Shown: positions 9,438 to 18,900, numbered from the stretch's first letter. The stretch is DNA of 24,309 nucleotides from Coemansia sp. RSA 1804 (GCA_027578815.1 JANBTH010000238.1:1-24309), one strand, 5' to 3'. Translations and numbers: made by a program. The notes: a model not told the origin generated them from the letters alone.

Positions 9438-9791
9438 TCACGCAGGATGGCGATAGTAGGTAGGAGTATTAAGGAAATAGGGAAAAAGAGGACAAAGAAA
9501 CAAACTTAGAAAGAAAGAAAAAGATGGAGAAAGAAAGGAAGAGAGAAAAGGAGAGAGAGGAGATATCACTAGCAGTAAACAATGGGGGAAACAACAACGC
9601 GTGTATTGAACACCCAGAAATCAACGAAGAAGATCCTGAGCATATATTCGCATTTGTTCGACTCTCGCAGATTGTATGCGGCTGTTTGATGTTCTTTATA
9701 CTTTCCTCTGCGGATATATTGTTGTACTGTTGTAAATTTATACTTTCCTTCTTTATTTGTAAATTAACTTAATTACTACTTGCTTGTATTT
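9438..9791. promoter_or_regulatory. Shared divergent promoter region (CAS1-like / HECT)
   Basis: A 354-bp head-to-head interval. The half next to the CAS1-like gene (about 9460-9566) is almost pure purine on the plus strand, giving a pyrimidine-rich leader for that minus-strand gene. The other half is AT-rich and T-rich before the HECT ATG. An 82-codon ORF (9524-9772) lies inside but looks like low-complexity chance coding. Confidence 0.5.
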
Positions 9792-12230
9792 ATGCTTGAT
9801 AATCTCCAAGACGCTCAGCAGAATGCATTGGAAATGCCAGCAATCGACGTAGCCAGCAGCAACAGCGGCTCATTGCCACCGCTGTCACACTTTCTCCACT
9901 CCACAAGCGGCGAAAACGACGGCAATTGCAGCTGCTTGTGGCCACATGTTCGTCCGTTTGGAATCGACGTGGCAGCAGCTGTGGGCTTCTTTGAGGAGTA
10001 TGGCAAAGTGGGCGACGATGGTAGAACAGCCACAGACTGGAGTCTGGCATTCAGGCAGCGTCTGGGCAACGCGTGCATGAAGCGAAAGACAGATGGAGGC
10101 GACACTATGCCGCAAGAACTGGCGCTGGCAACATTGTTTGTGGCATATGCGCAACCTGGCAGCAACAGCGCACTGCGATCGCTGCAGCAGCTGGTGACGG
10201 AGGTGGTTGTGCGAACAGTGTTTCCCAAGGAGGAAGAAAATGATGAAGAATACGAAGAAGACATAGCGCAGCAGTGGTGGTTTGGGCGATTTACCCGCGA
10301 CAGCGCAACGCGGCGCGAGTGGGTGCGATGGTGGGCGCGGGTTCCGGCTGGAGTTGCGCGACACTGGGCGGCTGTGCTGAAGGCCGATGCGCTGGACAGC
10401 GTGCGAATGCTGCGCTCTGGTTTTACCAGCGACTACGCGGTTGCGCGGCAGGTTGCGGATGATCCGGTGCGGTGGACGGCAGCGCTCGAGATGCTGCGCA
10501 TTGTAGATGATGCCAGCGTTATGCTGGAGGAATGCCGTCTGGGCTTTGTGGAGCGCATTGCGGCAAAGAGCAGTTCCAGCTCTATTAGTCAGCGGCCGGC
10601 GGGAGCATGCGATGATGCCAATTGTGCCGGCGACAGCGATCTCTGCGCACCGCGCACCGACATGGCAGTGGATGTCAGCAGTGCACGGATCTGCGCGTGC
10701 TTTGAGATGCGGACCCACACGGCGCATTGGATGCGCAGCATGCATGTGCGCAGCATCCAGAGCCAGATCGGGAGCCAGAGCTATAGTCAGTCGAAGATGA
10801 CGGAGGATCGGGACGATTATGAGACCAACGTGGATGCATGGGGAGAGGCCAATGCCTTCAGCTTGTTTCTGTATCCGTTTCTGTTTGACAGCACAGCCAA
10901 GGCGGAGCTGGTGTGGATCGAAGCATTCCACGGCATGGCGCAGCGCTTCAGCCGCGCGCGTGGGCGGCAGGCGCAGGTTCTGTGGATGAAGGAGCTCCTT
11001 GGCACCGACACGGCCGAGTGGCGGCTACTGGCATCCAGCGAGGCAGCGGTTGGCGATGCGACAAACCCATACTTTCTGCTGGATGTGAGGCGCGACCACG
11101 CGGTGCAGGATGCGGTAGACGCGCTTGTGCAGTCGTGTTCTGCGTCGGCGGCAAGCGGTACGCAGCGTGCGCGGTTTGTGCTGAAGACACGGTTTGTGCT
11201 TGGCGGTGAGTTAGGCGCTGACATGGGCGGAGTGCAGAAGGAGCTGTTTGCGCTGCTCCTTGCGCAGCTGCTGGCGCCCGACGCCGGGTTGTTTGAGTTT
11301 GCGGAGGATGCCGATACCGACTATCTATGGCCGCGCGCAGCATCGCCCCATGCGCTGGTTGAGTTTGAGGCGGTTGGAGCGCTGCTTGGTCTTGCGCTGC
11401 GCAACCGCATTGCGCTGGGTGCGTCGGCGCCGCTTGCACCGCTGCTGGTTGCGCAGCTGCTGCCGTCAGAGCGGGAGTCCCCAGGCGCAACAGAGCCGCT
11501 GGCAGAGCTGCTGGCGACGGTTGGCGGTACGTTTCCGCAGCTGGCAACAGGACTGCAGCAGCTGCTTGACTGGGACGAGGCGGCAGGCGGCGCCGTAGAG
11601 GATGTATTCTGCCGCGCATTCGAGGTCAGCGTGGACGATCCGCTGCGCCTGCTTGGCTCTCCACATGCAACCGCTCTGCTTGTCGACGGCGGTGCCGAGA
11701 TTCCCGTGACTTGCGCCAACCGTCGGCGCTATGTGCGGCGGCATCTGCAGTTCGTTGCCTTTGAGCGCACACAGCCGCAGATAGACGCTCTTCGCCGCGG
11801 CTTTGTGCGGGTTGCCGACGGTGTTGCATTCCGTATGCTGCGTGCCGCCGATCTCGTTGGGCTGCTGTGTCCGCCTTCTGCCGCGGCTGCCGCCGTCGAT
11901 GCGGCGGAGCTGGAGCGCTGCGCTTCGTATGAGGACGGATACCACGCCAACCACGCCTCTGTGCGCTGCTTCTGGCGCATCGTGCACGATCTCTCAGAGC
12001 AGCGGCTGCGTCGTCTGCTTGCGTTTGTCACTGCCTCCGACCGCATCCCGTTTGGCGGCTACTCACGCCTGACATTTGTGGTGCAGCGTCATGGTCCCGA
12101 TTCGGAGCAACTGCCGTCGGCCATAACATGCTTTGGCCGTCTTCTGCTGCCTCAGTATGCGTCTGAAGCCAAGATGCGCTGCAAGCTGCTGATGGCCATC
12201 GACAACTCGTCTGGCTTTGGGCTGCTGTGA
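9792..12230 (+). CDS. HECT-domain E3 ubiquitin-protein ligase
   Basis: An 812-aa protein from the first ATG at 9792. The C-terminal part (about 440-812) is a HECT domain. The N-lobe start reads FVLGGELGADMGGVQKELF, followed by the EFEAVGALLGLALRNRI helix. The C-lobe ends with LPSAITCFGRLLLPQY and GFGLL. Cys780 in ITCF is the catalytic cysteine that takes ubiquitin from the E2 as a thioester. Phe at position -4 from the end, needed for activity in the family, is present. The N-terminal half (1-440) has a helical, Trp-containing region, an acidic patch around EEENDEEYEEDI and no WW, C2 or ankyrin repeats that I can see. It is therefore not NEDD4-type. The UBE3A/HECTD2/Hul4 group is the closest in layout, but this is not certain. 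Substrates cannot be predicted. Codon use is very GC-rich. Confidence 0.93.
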   Translation: MLDNLQDAQQNALEMPAIDVASSNSGSLPPLSHFLHSTSGENDGNCSCLWPHVRPFGIDVAAAVGFFEEYGKVGDDGRTATDWSLAFRQRLGNACMKRKTDGGDTMPQELALATLFVAYAQPGSNSALRSLQQLVTEVVVRTVFPKEEENDEEYEEDIAQQWWFGRFTRDSATRREWVRWWARVPAGVARHWAAVLKADALDSVRMLRSGFTSDYAVARQVADDPVRWTAALEMLRIVDDASVMLEECRLGFVERIAAKSSSSSISQRPAGACDDANCAGDSDLCAPRTDMAVDVSSARICACFEMRTHTAHWMRSMHVRSIQSQIGSQSYSQSKMTEDRDDYETNVDAWGEANAFSLFLYPFLFDSTAKAELVWIEAFHGMAQRFSRARGRQAQVLWMKELLGTDTAEWRLLASSEAAVGDATNPYFLLDVRRDHAVQDAVDALVQSCSASAASGTQRARFVLKTRFVLGGELGADMGGVQKELFALLLAQLLAPDAGLFEFAEDADTDYLWPRAASPHALVEFEAVGALLGLALRNRIALGASAPLAPLLVAQLLPSERESPGATEPLAELLATVGGTFPQLATGLQQLLDWDEAAGGAVEDVFCRAFEVSVDDPLRLLGSPHATALLVDGGAEIPVTCANRRRYVRRHLQFVAFERTQPQIDALRRGFVRVADGVAFRMLRAADLVGLLCPPSAAAAAVDAAELERCASYEDGYHANHASVRCFWRIVHDLSEQRLRRLLAFVTASDRIPFGGYSRLTFVVQRHGPDSEQLPSAITCFGRLLLPQYASEAKMRCKLLMAIDNSSGFGLL

Positions 12231-12550
12231 AGGTTTCTTTCTTCTTTGCTGCGAGGGAGCTCGGGGAGCAGAGGGACCGTCCCCCCCCTCTCTCTCTGCT
12301 CTTTTGCTTCTGCTTTTCTCCTCTCTCCTCTGGTCCGCACGCCTCAGCCGCGCCTCTCCCGCAAGTTTCCTGCGTTCGACTCATTGTGCCATTCTACTCT
12401 TCTGCCTTCTGCGTTGCGTTGCATTGTCATTGCCATTGCTATGGCCATTGTCAGGCATTGTTGTGATCTCAGAACAACACTTTCTCCGTCCGATTGTCTG
12501 CCGCAATGTTTACGCCAGAAGCGGCAGTCTGTGGCGCCAGCCGTCCCAAG

Positions 12551-12592
12551 CAGAAGCCAGAAGCCAGAAGCCAGAAGCCAAAAGCCAGAAGC
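12551..12592. repeat. Tandem heptamer repeat (CAGAAGC)x6
   Basis: Six consecutive 7-bp units of CAGAAGC; the fifth is CAAAAGC. The array is non-coding as far as can be seen, lying in the HECT-RGS intergenic region. A 7-bp unit would break any reading frame, so copy changes here should be tolerated only if non-coding. Confidence 0.9.
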
Positions 12593-12788
12593 GGCGGCGG
12601 AGAAAGTTGCTTCTGTCCTTTGGCGCTGCTGCTTCGCTGCATCAGCCTCATATACCAGACTGAAAGAGAGATGGTGACAGAGGGCGTGTGTGTAGCGGAC
12701 TCGCAAACCTTATTATTGCTCTATTGTTGCTGTTGTTATTACTTTTCCATTGCGTCTGGCAACGATAATAACCCCCTTCTCGCACAGC

Positions 12789-12932
12789 ATGGTTACGCGT
12801 GGAGCAGCAGCAGCAGCAGCGAGACGAAAGAAGACAACAAGCACCTCTGCCACTGCCACTACCACTGTTGCCACGACAGCAGCTGCCGTCCACGGTCTCC
12901 TTTTTCTACCTGTTGCTTGTTTATTTTTCTAA
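12789..12932 (+). CDS. Doubtful 47-aa ORF, basic Ala/Thr-rich with hydrophobic tail
   Basis: The frame starts MVTRGAAAAAARRKK, continues with an Ala/Thr/Ser stretch and ends with a hydrophobic segment (HGLLFLPVACLFF) right at the stop. The stop overlaps an AATAAA at 12932-12937. The layout loosely recalls small tail-anchored proteins, but the segment is short and most of the sequence comes from CAG/CCA-type simple repeats. Chance ORF is the most likely explanation. Confidence 0.12.
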   Translation: MVTRGAAAAAARRKKTTSTSATATTTVATTAAAVHGLLFLPVACLFF

Positions 12933-13173
12933 ATAAAGTCTAGTCTATATTTTCTTTGCGCATCGTCCACTAACCCAACCTGCTAGCAACGCTTGTCTTC
13001 ATTTTATTGACATTGACACTGACGCTGATATTCGCCAACATCTCTATTCCAGAGATACGCAGCACAACGCAGCACGTCATATCGTGCTGTTTGCTAGCTC
13101 TAATAATTAACTTTGTCTGTTCCATCTCTCTCTATCTCATTCTATCTCTATATCTCTTTATTTTCGCCCGTCC

Positions 13174-16100
13174 ATGCCGCTCAGCAACCTGGACGAGTCG
13201 CCGCTGCTTGGCTTTGCCGGCTACTCGTCGCATCCGCTGCTGTTTGCCGGCCTCGTGTCGCGCGCACCGCTCAAAGCGCGATTCATAAACGTACTAGTCA
13301 GCCCAGTGCTTCTGCGCGAGTTCCTCGAGTTCTGCGCGCTGCCGTCGGAGCTAGCGCTGGAGCCGCTGCTGTTTGTGCTGGATGTCGAGCGGTTCCGCCA
13401 CGCACAGCCAAGCATGGCACGACTGCTGGCCAACTACATCTACCTGACATACATTGCGCCGTCGGCGCCTCTGCGTATCAACGCCAGCGGCCGTATGCGC
13501 GACCGCATTCCATGGCCGTTTCTGCCTGGCTGGGAATACAATCCGTGGGTGTTTGACGAAATCCTGGCAAGCGTTGGCTTCACGCTGAAGAAGCACACGC
13601 TGCTTCGGTTTGAGCGGTCCCCCGTTGGGCTGGCATCGCTGTTTGCGTCGCCGGGATTCCGGCCCGAGGACTATGTGCGGCCGCTGCGCTTTGACCACGA
13701 GTGCGATCCAATGGCCGCGATAGCCGAGCATTTCGAGCCCGACATCGATGTAGTCATCTGGGTCAACGACCTCGAGTTCGATGCTTCGGGCACGCAGCTA
13801 CTGACGAATCTATCGCGTCTCACCGACACCTTCCGCGAGCGCCTGCTGGAGCGCATAGCTGCGCAGTTTGTCGGCGACCAGCGTGCGCGTAGTCTATGCG
13901 ACGGCTACTTCCGCCTGGCCACGCGTATCGTGCCGCTGCAGAAGCAGCGCAAGATCAAGAAGACGCGCAAGCTGTGCAATTTCTTTGGCGACAATCCGCA
14001 CGAGGCATTGCTTCGCCAGCAGCTGATGGCTGTGGTTCCGCCCAGCTCACACGCGCCTGCCGCACGCGCTGCCGCCGAGCTGGTTGCGCGCAAGAAGGCC
14101 GAGCTGCCGCCACAGGCTACCAGCAACGGCTGGTCAAGCAGCGATAACGATAATGACAACGACAACGAAAATGACCACGATGATGACGCAGATGAGGCAA
14201 ACATCGACAATGCCAGCACGCTTGGCTACTTCACCGAGCGGCACATGCGTACGCTTGATCGTGCGCTGTCGATGATCGGGATGCCAAACACCGCCGACTC
14301 GCACGACAGCGCCGGCTCGTCAGCGGGAAACAGCCCGTGCGAGCCGCCACAGAGGCTTCCGACAATCTCAATCTTCGAGCGCAAGAAGCGAGTCGACAAG
14401 CTGCGCGAGTTCTTTGGCCGCACAACAGACCCCGCCGCATCGTCTCTCGAGACCGTCCACGAATCGTCGGCCATTGACGACTCGCATTTGACTCACGCGC
14501 AGCGCCAGCTTCTTGTTCGTCGGCGCCGCAAGCTCAAGGCCATCTTGGGCGAGCAAGTCGACGAGTGCATCATTGGGCTATCGCCATCCGTGTCCTTTGA
14601 TGAGGAAAAGGAGGAGGAATTTCCTGCTGCTGCTGCTGCTGCCGCTGCCCCTGCTGGCTGTGAGGAAAAGTCACTGCGCAACATGCGTATTCGCCAGTAC
14701 TCAAAGATACGCGAGATGCTTGGTGAGTCTGCACCCATCCCGAATGTTGCGCCAGTGTCGCCGCCAGCTACGGATTCAGTTGACAGCAGCAGCATTATCG
14801 GCAGTGTCAGCATTCGCAGCATCAGCATCAGCATCAGCAGCAACAATTCCAGCTCCAGCAGCTCTAGCGGCAGCTCCTACGAGTTTGTGCCTGTCGAGTC
14901 CAGCGATCCCATTCGCCCGGTCCGTGCGCAGTTCTGGATGACTTCCAGTCCCGAGTCCCAAGCAAGCGTCGTTTCCAGCGAGCCACACAGCACTAAGCGT
15001 TCCAGTCTGATGGCAACGCTGCGCGCCCGCAAGGCTTCTATCATCGGTTCGATCAAGCGTGCAACGCCGTCAACATCCAATCTCCGGGGCGGCATTCCCG
15101 GATGCAGCAACACCAACAGCAGCAACTTTATCAACAACAGCGGTAGCAGCAGCATTAGCAATACCACTGGCGCCTTCTTGCCTTCTCGTGCTGGTGCCAG
15201 AGACAAAGTGCCTGCCAGATCCACCAGCATCCGCCCGCTCTCTCCGCTGCCGCCCATCTCGCCAAACAACTTTGAAGCATCATTTGACCGCGGGATGGCG
15301 CTAAAAGAAGTGGTTGCTGTTGCAGATTTCATTTCAGGCAAATCGATGGTTCCTCCGCGCACGAGTTCTGCGCGCAAAGCCCCCACCACTGCAGCTCCAG
15401 CAGTTCATACACCGACCAACATTGCTTCTTCACTCTCCAGGCCCTCTGCTATTTCCGCTTCTACCGTTGCTGCTGCTGCTAGGCCTAAAGTTACTACTGC
15501 TACCACTACTAATTCTAATGCTTCCGCTGCCCATTCCAAGTCTTGCGCTGCAGTCGCTGGTCCTGCAAACTACTCCAGAGCCCACGGCACTGCACCGGCA
15601 GCCAGCTCATTTGCAGCACACAGCAATCTGGCATCTGCCGCTGGCAGCAGCTCTGGAAAGACCGTCCACTGGTTTGATAGTCCCGAGGTAGTCAACTATC
15701 CAGCCACGCCTTCCCCTGACAAAGAGTCGTTCCACTCGGCGGCAACTGATGTTGGAATGTCGATTATTCTGCGCAGCCCATCTATGAAGAAGCCATCCAT
15801 CAAGTCGCCACCCCCGATAATGCCGTTGCGTGCTCCAATTACTACTACCACCGGCTTCCCTATGCTGTCGATACACTCTCCGCCGCAAATGTCGCTCTCG
15901 CACAAGGCCAGCGTATCTGCTGTAGGTGGTCGCCGTCTTGAGAAGGTTCTTAGCATTGTCAATGAACAGCAATGCGACGACCGAAAACTGTTGCTACAGC
16001 AGACAATGGCAGCAGCTATTCCTCATCAGCAACAGCAACAGCAACAGCAACAACTACCGCCGTTAAAGCCATCGTCTCCGTTGCCAGCATGCACTAACAT

Positions 16101-16866
16101 TGTCACTATTCGCGCACGCAGGTCGCAGAGCTTTGCCATACGCAGAAAGCTGGAGCGCGCAACTGTTGGCCGCAAGCGCAGCAACACGATTGGCACCGGC
16201 AAGCAAACGGGTGTGCGCACTGAGGAGGATTCGTTCAAGACGCATGAAAAAAAGAAGGGCCGCCGTGTCCAATCGATGATAACGTCGACACAGCTGTCGT
16301 CGTTGCTTGGCAACTCTAGAATTTCTCGCAGTCGATGCGTCACTGTTATTCCTCTGCGTCTCGAGCTACAGCGGTTGGCAGCAAGAAACGGGCAAAGGCG
16401 CCAGCAATCCAGGCCAGGCAACCGGGGCTATCGAAGGAGCAACAGCGAATTGCAGAGACTGCCGCGGCGGCATCCATTCAACAGGCGGTCGTGTGTGCTC
16501 GAATACAGAAAAAAGCCAAGCGTTGCGCCTGCTCGTAGCATCAGCAACAGGGTACGCAGCGAGTCGTGTCCGAGCAGGTTTGTTGCGCCAAAGAAGGAGC
16601 TTCCAATTCGTCCTGCTGTTGCTCGCTACTTGTCAGAAGTAAGGTCATCGTCTTCGTCATTACCGTCATCCTACGGCGCGTACCAGAGAATCAGTCTTGC
16701 ACAGCTGGCGCCAAATGCACAGTATGGACGGAGGTCATTGGACACGCAGGCCATGGCCAGAAGAAAGTATTCGCCATACACTGCTGGTATTATCAGACGC
16801 TATGCTTCTGTTTCTGCAGGCATTCGTATAAAGGAAGGAGGAAGTAGTAATATGGGTGGTTTATAA
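13174..16866 (+). CDS. Large RGS-domain protein with repeated KLxxFFG-type motifs
   Basis: A 1,230-aa single frame. Residues about 45-150 fit an RGS domain (LLREFLEFC, LLFVLDVERFR, ANYIYLTYIAPSAPLRIN, WVFDEILASVG, LLRFERSP). Such domains speed GTP hydrolysis by heterotrimeric G-alpha subunits. A conserved helical extension runs to about 255. A basic-hydrophobic motif then recurs at about 260-275 (RKLCNFFGDNP), 404-420 (DKLREFFGRTTDP), 449-463 (RRKLKAILGEQV) and 507-521 (SKIREMLGESAP). Between and after these the protein is Ser/Ala/Thr/Asn/Gln-rich and probably disordered, with an acidic Asp/Asn/Glu run near 325-345 and poly-Gln near 950-960. A basic Ser/Arg C terminus follows. The start at 13174 follows a pyrimidine tract. 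Within 16320-16538 another frame looks more protein-like, so the C-terminal sequence is uncertain. A G-protein signalling scaffold is the likely role. Confidence 0.82.
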   Translation: MPLSNLDESPLLGFAGYSSHPLLFAGLVSRAPLKARFINVLVSPVLLREFLEFCALPSELALEPLLFVLDVERFRHAQPSMARLLANYIYLTYIAPSAPLRINASGRMRDRIPWPFLPGWEYNPWVFDEILASVGFTLKKHTLLRFERSPVGLASLFASPGFRPEDYVRPLRFDHECDPMAAIAEHFEPDIDVVIWVNDLEFDASGTQLLTNLSRLTDTFRERLLERIAAQFVGDQRARSLCDGYFRLATRIVPLQKQRKIKKTRKLCNFFGDNPHEALLRQQLMAVVPPSSHAPAARAAAELVARKKAELPPQATSNGWSSSDNDNDNDNENDHDDDADEANIDNASTLGYFTERHMRTLDRALSMIGMPNTADSHDSAGSSAGNSPCEPPQRLPTISIFERKKRVDKLREFFGRTTDPAASSLETVHESSAIDDSHLTHAQRQLLVRRRRKLKAILGEQVDECIIGLSPSVSFDEEKEEEFPAAAAAAAAPAGCEEKSLRNMRIRQYSKIREMLGESAPIPNVAPVSPPATDSVDSSSIIGSVSIRSISISISSNNSSSSSSSGSSYEFVPVESSDPIRPVRAQFWMTSSPESQASVVSSEPHSTKRSSLMATLRARKASIIGSIKRATPSTSNLRGGIPGCSNTNSSNFINNSGSSSISNTTGAFLPSRAGARDKVPARSTSIRPLSPLPPISPNNFEASFDRGMALKEVVAVADFISGKSMVPPRTSSARKAPTTAAPAVHTPTNIASSLSRPSAISASTVAAAARPKVTTATTTNSNASAAHSKSCAAVAGPANYSRAHGTAPAASSFAAHSNLASAAGSSSGKTVHWFDSPEVVNYPATPSPDKESFHSAATDVGMSIILRSPSMKKPSIKSPPPIMPLRAPITTTTGFPMLSIHSPPQMSLSHKASVSAVGGRRLEKVLSIVNEQQCDDRKLLLQQTMAAAIPHQQQQQQQQQLPPLKPSSPLPACTNIVTIRARRSQSFAIRRKLERATVGRKRSNTIGTGKQTGVRTEEDSFKTHEKKKGRRVQSMITSTQLSSLLGNSRISRSRCVTVIPLRLELQRLAARNGQRRQQSRPGNRGYRRSNSELQRLPRRHPFNRRSCVLEYRKKPSVAPARSISNRVRSESCPSRFVAPKKELPIRPAVARYLSEVRSSSSSLPSSYGAYQRISLAQLAPNAQYGRRSLDTQAMARRKYSPYTAGIIRRYASVSAGIRIKEGGSSNMGGL

Positions 16867-17304
16867 AAGTGACTAATTTTTTTCTTCTTCGATTATGTCT
16901 TTTTTCCCTTACAAATCTCAATTATGAAAATGGACGGAATAATAATGCTTGACAAATTCACAACAAATGTGATTCAAGATGGATATGGCAAACATATCAG
17001 CATCTGAAATGAACAGTGTGCTTTGCAATTACATTATCAAAATGAGTGTATAAATTATATTTATCTCTTTTGTACAATAACAAATCTGATATCAATAATA
17101 TGAAATGTGCAAAGGAATATTTTTCCATGATGGGGTTTAATAAAAAATTGGTTTCATTTATTCTTCTTTCTATTTGCTTGCATTATAAAGCATTATATAG
17201 CTGTATTTTCTATTATATCATATATTGCATACTTTGCATATTCTGCTTTTTAGCAACATTTTTCTTTATTACAGTGCAAATTGACAAGTTGCCATTCCAT
17301 TGTC
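16867..17304. other. Intergenic at the start of the AT-rich compartment
   Basis: No gene is seen. Base composition changes within a few tens of bases of the RGS stop from CpG-containing, GC-balanced DNA to AT-rich DNA. A TTTATTACAG stretch ending near 17275 could be a 3' splice site for an upstream leader intron of the F-box gene. Confidence 0.45.
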
Positions 17305-18900
17305 ATGCATATCAACGACCTCCCAGTCGATATACTCTACCGAATCATCAGGTACACTGCAAAGGTGGCTGAGATTGCCGAACTACATGACAAGAACAGA
17401 TTCTCAGTAATCCACTGCTGTAGGTACTGGAGAATGGCTGGACTGCCAGTAGCATACCAGTACATAACTTTCACAGCTGATGGATCTGACAATGTGATAA
17501 GCAATATTTCCTTACATTCAACCATTGATAAACACACCATAGCAAGAGCAATGATTCTTTCATTAAGCAAGTGTCCAGATGTTGTACAGTTTATGCACAA
17601 TGTATGCAATAAGCTAAAGGCACAAAGATGCAATTGGAATAATATCAAACAGCTTAGAGTAAAATTTGATTTTGATAGCATACCATATATCGAGGGATTA
17701 GAGTCTTGTGACAAAATGCTAGAAGAATTGCACAGGTCTGTATCTCAATTTACACAAATTATCTCTAATATTGACAATCTATATGTCATTGGTTGGCGTT
17801 TTCAAGAGCTTGAATTTAAGCTTGCAGGCAAATTTGCACAAGATTATGCACATCAGTTAAAGGTATACAATGGTATTACCTACACCCACTCAGATAAACC
17901 ACTTGTTTTTAGCTCTACTCGAATTGTAGAGTTTCACTGGCACTTGGGAAAAATGCCATGCATGCTACAGATTAACCCAGATATAATAACTACCATGTTC
18001 ATAGGACCTGTCCATTCTGGATTTTCATGGAAAACCCTAGTTGGAGGAAGCAGTTCATCTATAATTGAATTTGCAAACCTAATAAAGTTGCACATAAGTT
18101 TTGACTTGAAAAACAAAACAATGTCACAGCAGCAGCAGGAAGATTGGATACTCTGCCTTGATCAAACACAATGTCTGTCATTTCCTAAATTGAAAAAACT
18201 AGCAACCAATGCTTGTGCAGCAAGTGCAGTGTTCCTAAAGACAGCTACAATGCCAGCAGTACTTCAAACACTAAAAATTGGTGTTGATAAAGAACTTGAC
18301 ATTGTATATTACAATGTTGCTATAAATTCCAATGTTCAGAAGCTTTTACATGGTTGCTTACAAAATGGAAATAATTCTGGTCACAACCATATTACAGCTC
18401 AAATGTTGCTGACACTAAATGTCAAATGTCAGAATATAGCTGTAACTGTAAACAACATCAGTATAATATTAAACAATGATAGCTTTACATGGCCAGCAAT
18501 TAAAGAAATGGGCATAATTTTTACTGCTGATTCAGGTTTGTTGTTAAATATTATCCATAAATTTACAACAGTCAATCACATGATAATATACACCTTGAAA
18601 ATAGCTAATATTGCTGATTGTGCAATCTCTGATATTTTGCGCTCCAAGAAGTGGTCATCATTGCAGCCAATAAATTCATCAATACAAACACTAAGCCTAA
18701 AGAATGGAATTGGGCCAAAAGCTCTTGTTGCATCCTTTTATGTGTACATTGCAATCCATTTGCCAAATTTAAAAAGAATACTAATATCTGAAAAATATAT
18801 CAGTGCATTTAATGACCAGAAAAGCAAATGGGAACAAGAGTTTCCACACCTATTGCAAGTGGAATGTTTACCTGTAAAAGAATACAAAACTCAATATTAA
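17305..18900 (+). CDS. F-box-like / leucine-rich-type protein, 531 aa
   Basis: The frame starts at the ATG at 17305 (MHINDLPVDILYRIIRYT). It is open a little upstream without an ATG. The first about 50 residues match an F-box (LPVDILYRI, then HCCRYWRMAGLPVAYQYI), the Skp1-binding module of SCF ubiquitin ligases. The rest has irregular Leu/Ile-rich repeats such as LIKLHISFDL, FPKLKKLATN, VLQTLKIGV, IQTLSLKNGI and LPNLKRILIS. These fit a degenerate LRR-like substrate-binding part, as in the expanded F-box families I recall in Kickxellales. The ORF is intact over 531 codons. Codon use differs sharply from the genes to the left: A/T-ending codons, arginine almost wholly by AGA/AGG, and only about eight CpGs, four of them in the first 120 bp. 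The intact frame in decayed surroundings suggests the gene is functional or young. Confidence 0.75.
   Translation: MHINDLPVDILYRIIRYTAKVAEIAELHDKNRFSVIHCCRYWRMAGLPVAYQYITFTADGSDNVISNISLHSTIDKHTIARAMILSLSKCPDVVQFMHNVCNKLKAQRCNWNNIKQLRVKFDFDSIPYIEGLESCDKMLEELHRSVSQFTQIISNIDNLYVIGWRFQELEFKLAGKFAQDYAHQLKVYNGITYTHSDKPLVFSSTRIVEFHWHLGKMPCMLQINPDIITTMFIGPVHSGFSWKTLVGGSSSSIIEFANLIKLHISFDLKNKTMSQQQQEDWILCLDQTQCLSFPKLKKLATNACAASAVFLKTATMPAVLQTLKIGVDKELDIVYYNVAINSNVQKLLHGCLQNGNNSGHNHITAQMLLTLNVKCQNIAVTVNNISIILNNDSFTWPAIKEMGIIFTADSGLLLNIIHKFTTVNHMIIYTLKIANIADCAISDILRSKKWSSLQPINSSIQTLSLKNGIGPKALVASFYVYIAIHLPNLKRILISEKYISAFNDQKSKWEQEFPHLLQVECLPVKEYKTQY

Larger units (their letters stand above)
12231..13173. 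other. Intergenic, 943 bp, pyrimidine-rich with short repeats
   Basis: Holds a C/T-rich tract after the HECT stop (about 12275-12360), a heptamer tandem repeat at 12551-12592, CAG/CCA simple repeats at about 12805-12870, a tiny ORF at 12789-12932, and a strong pyrimidine tract (about 13110-13170) just before the RGS ATG. No full gene is supported. Confidence 0.5.

Noticed and set aside
9524..9772. 82-codon ORF in the CAS1-like/HECT divergent promoter
   Set aside because: Begins in a purine-run low-complexity stretch (Lys/Glu/Arg) and ends in a hydrophobic T-rich stretch; no domain and not in frame with HECT. A uORF role cannot be shown.
12217..12943. Several 80-149 codon ORFs after the HECT gene
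   Set aside because: Built from C/T-rich and heptamer or CAG repeats; frames overlap each other and none has protein-like composition throughout.
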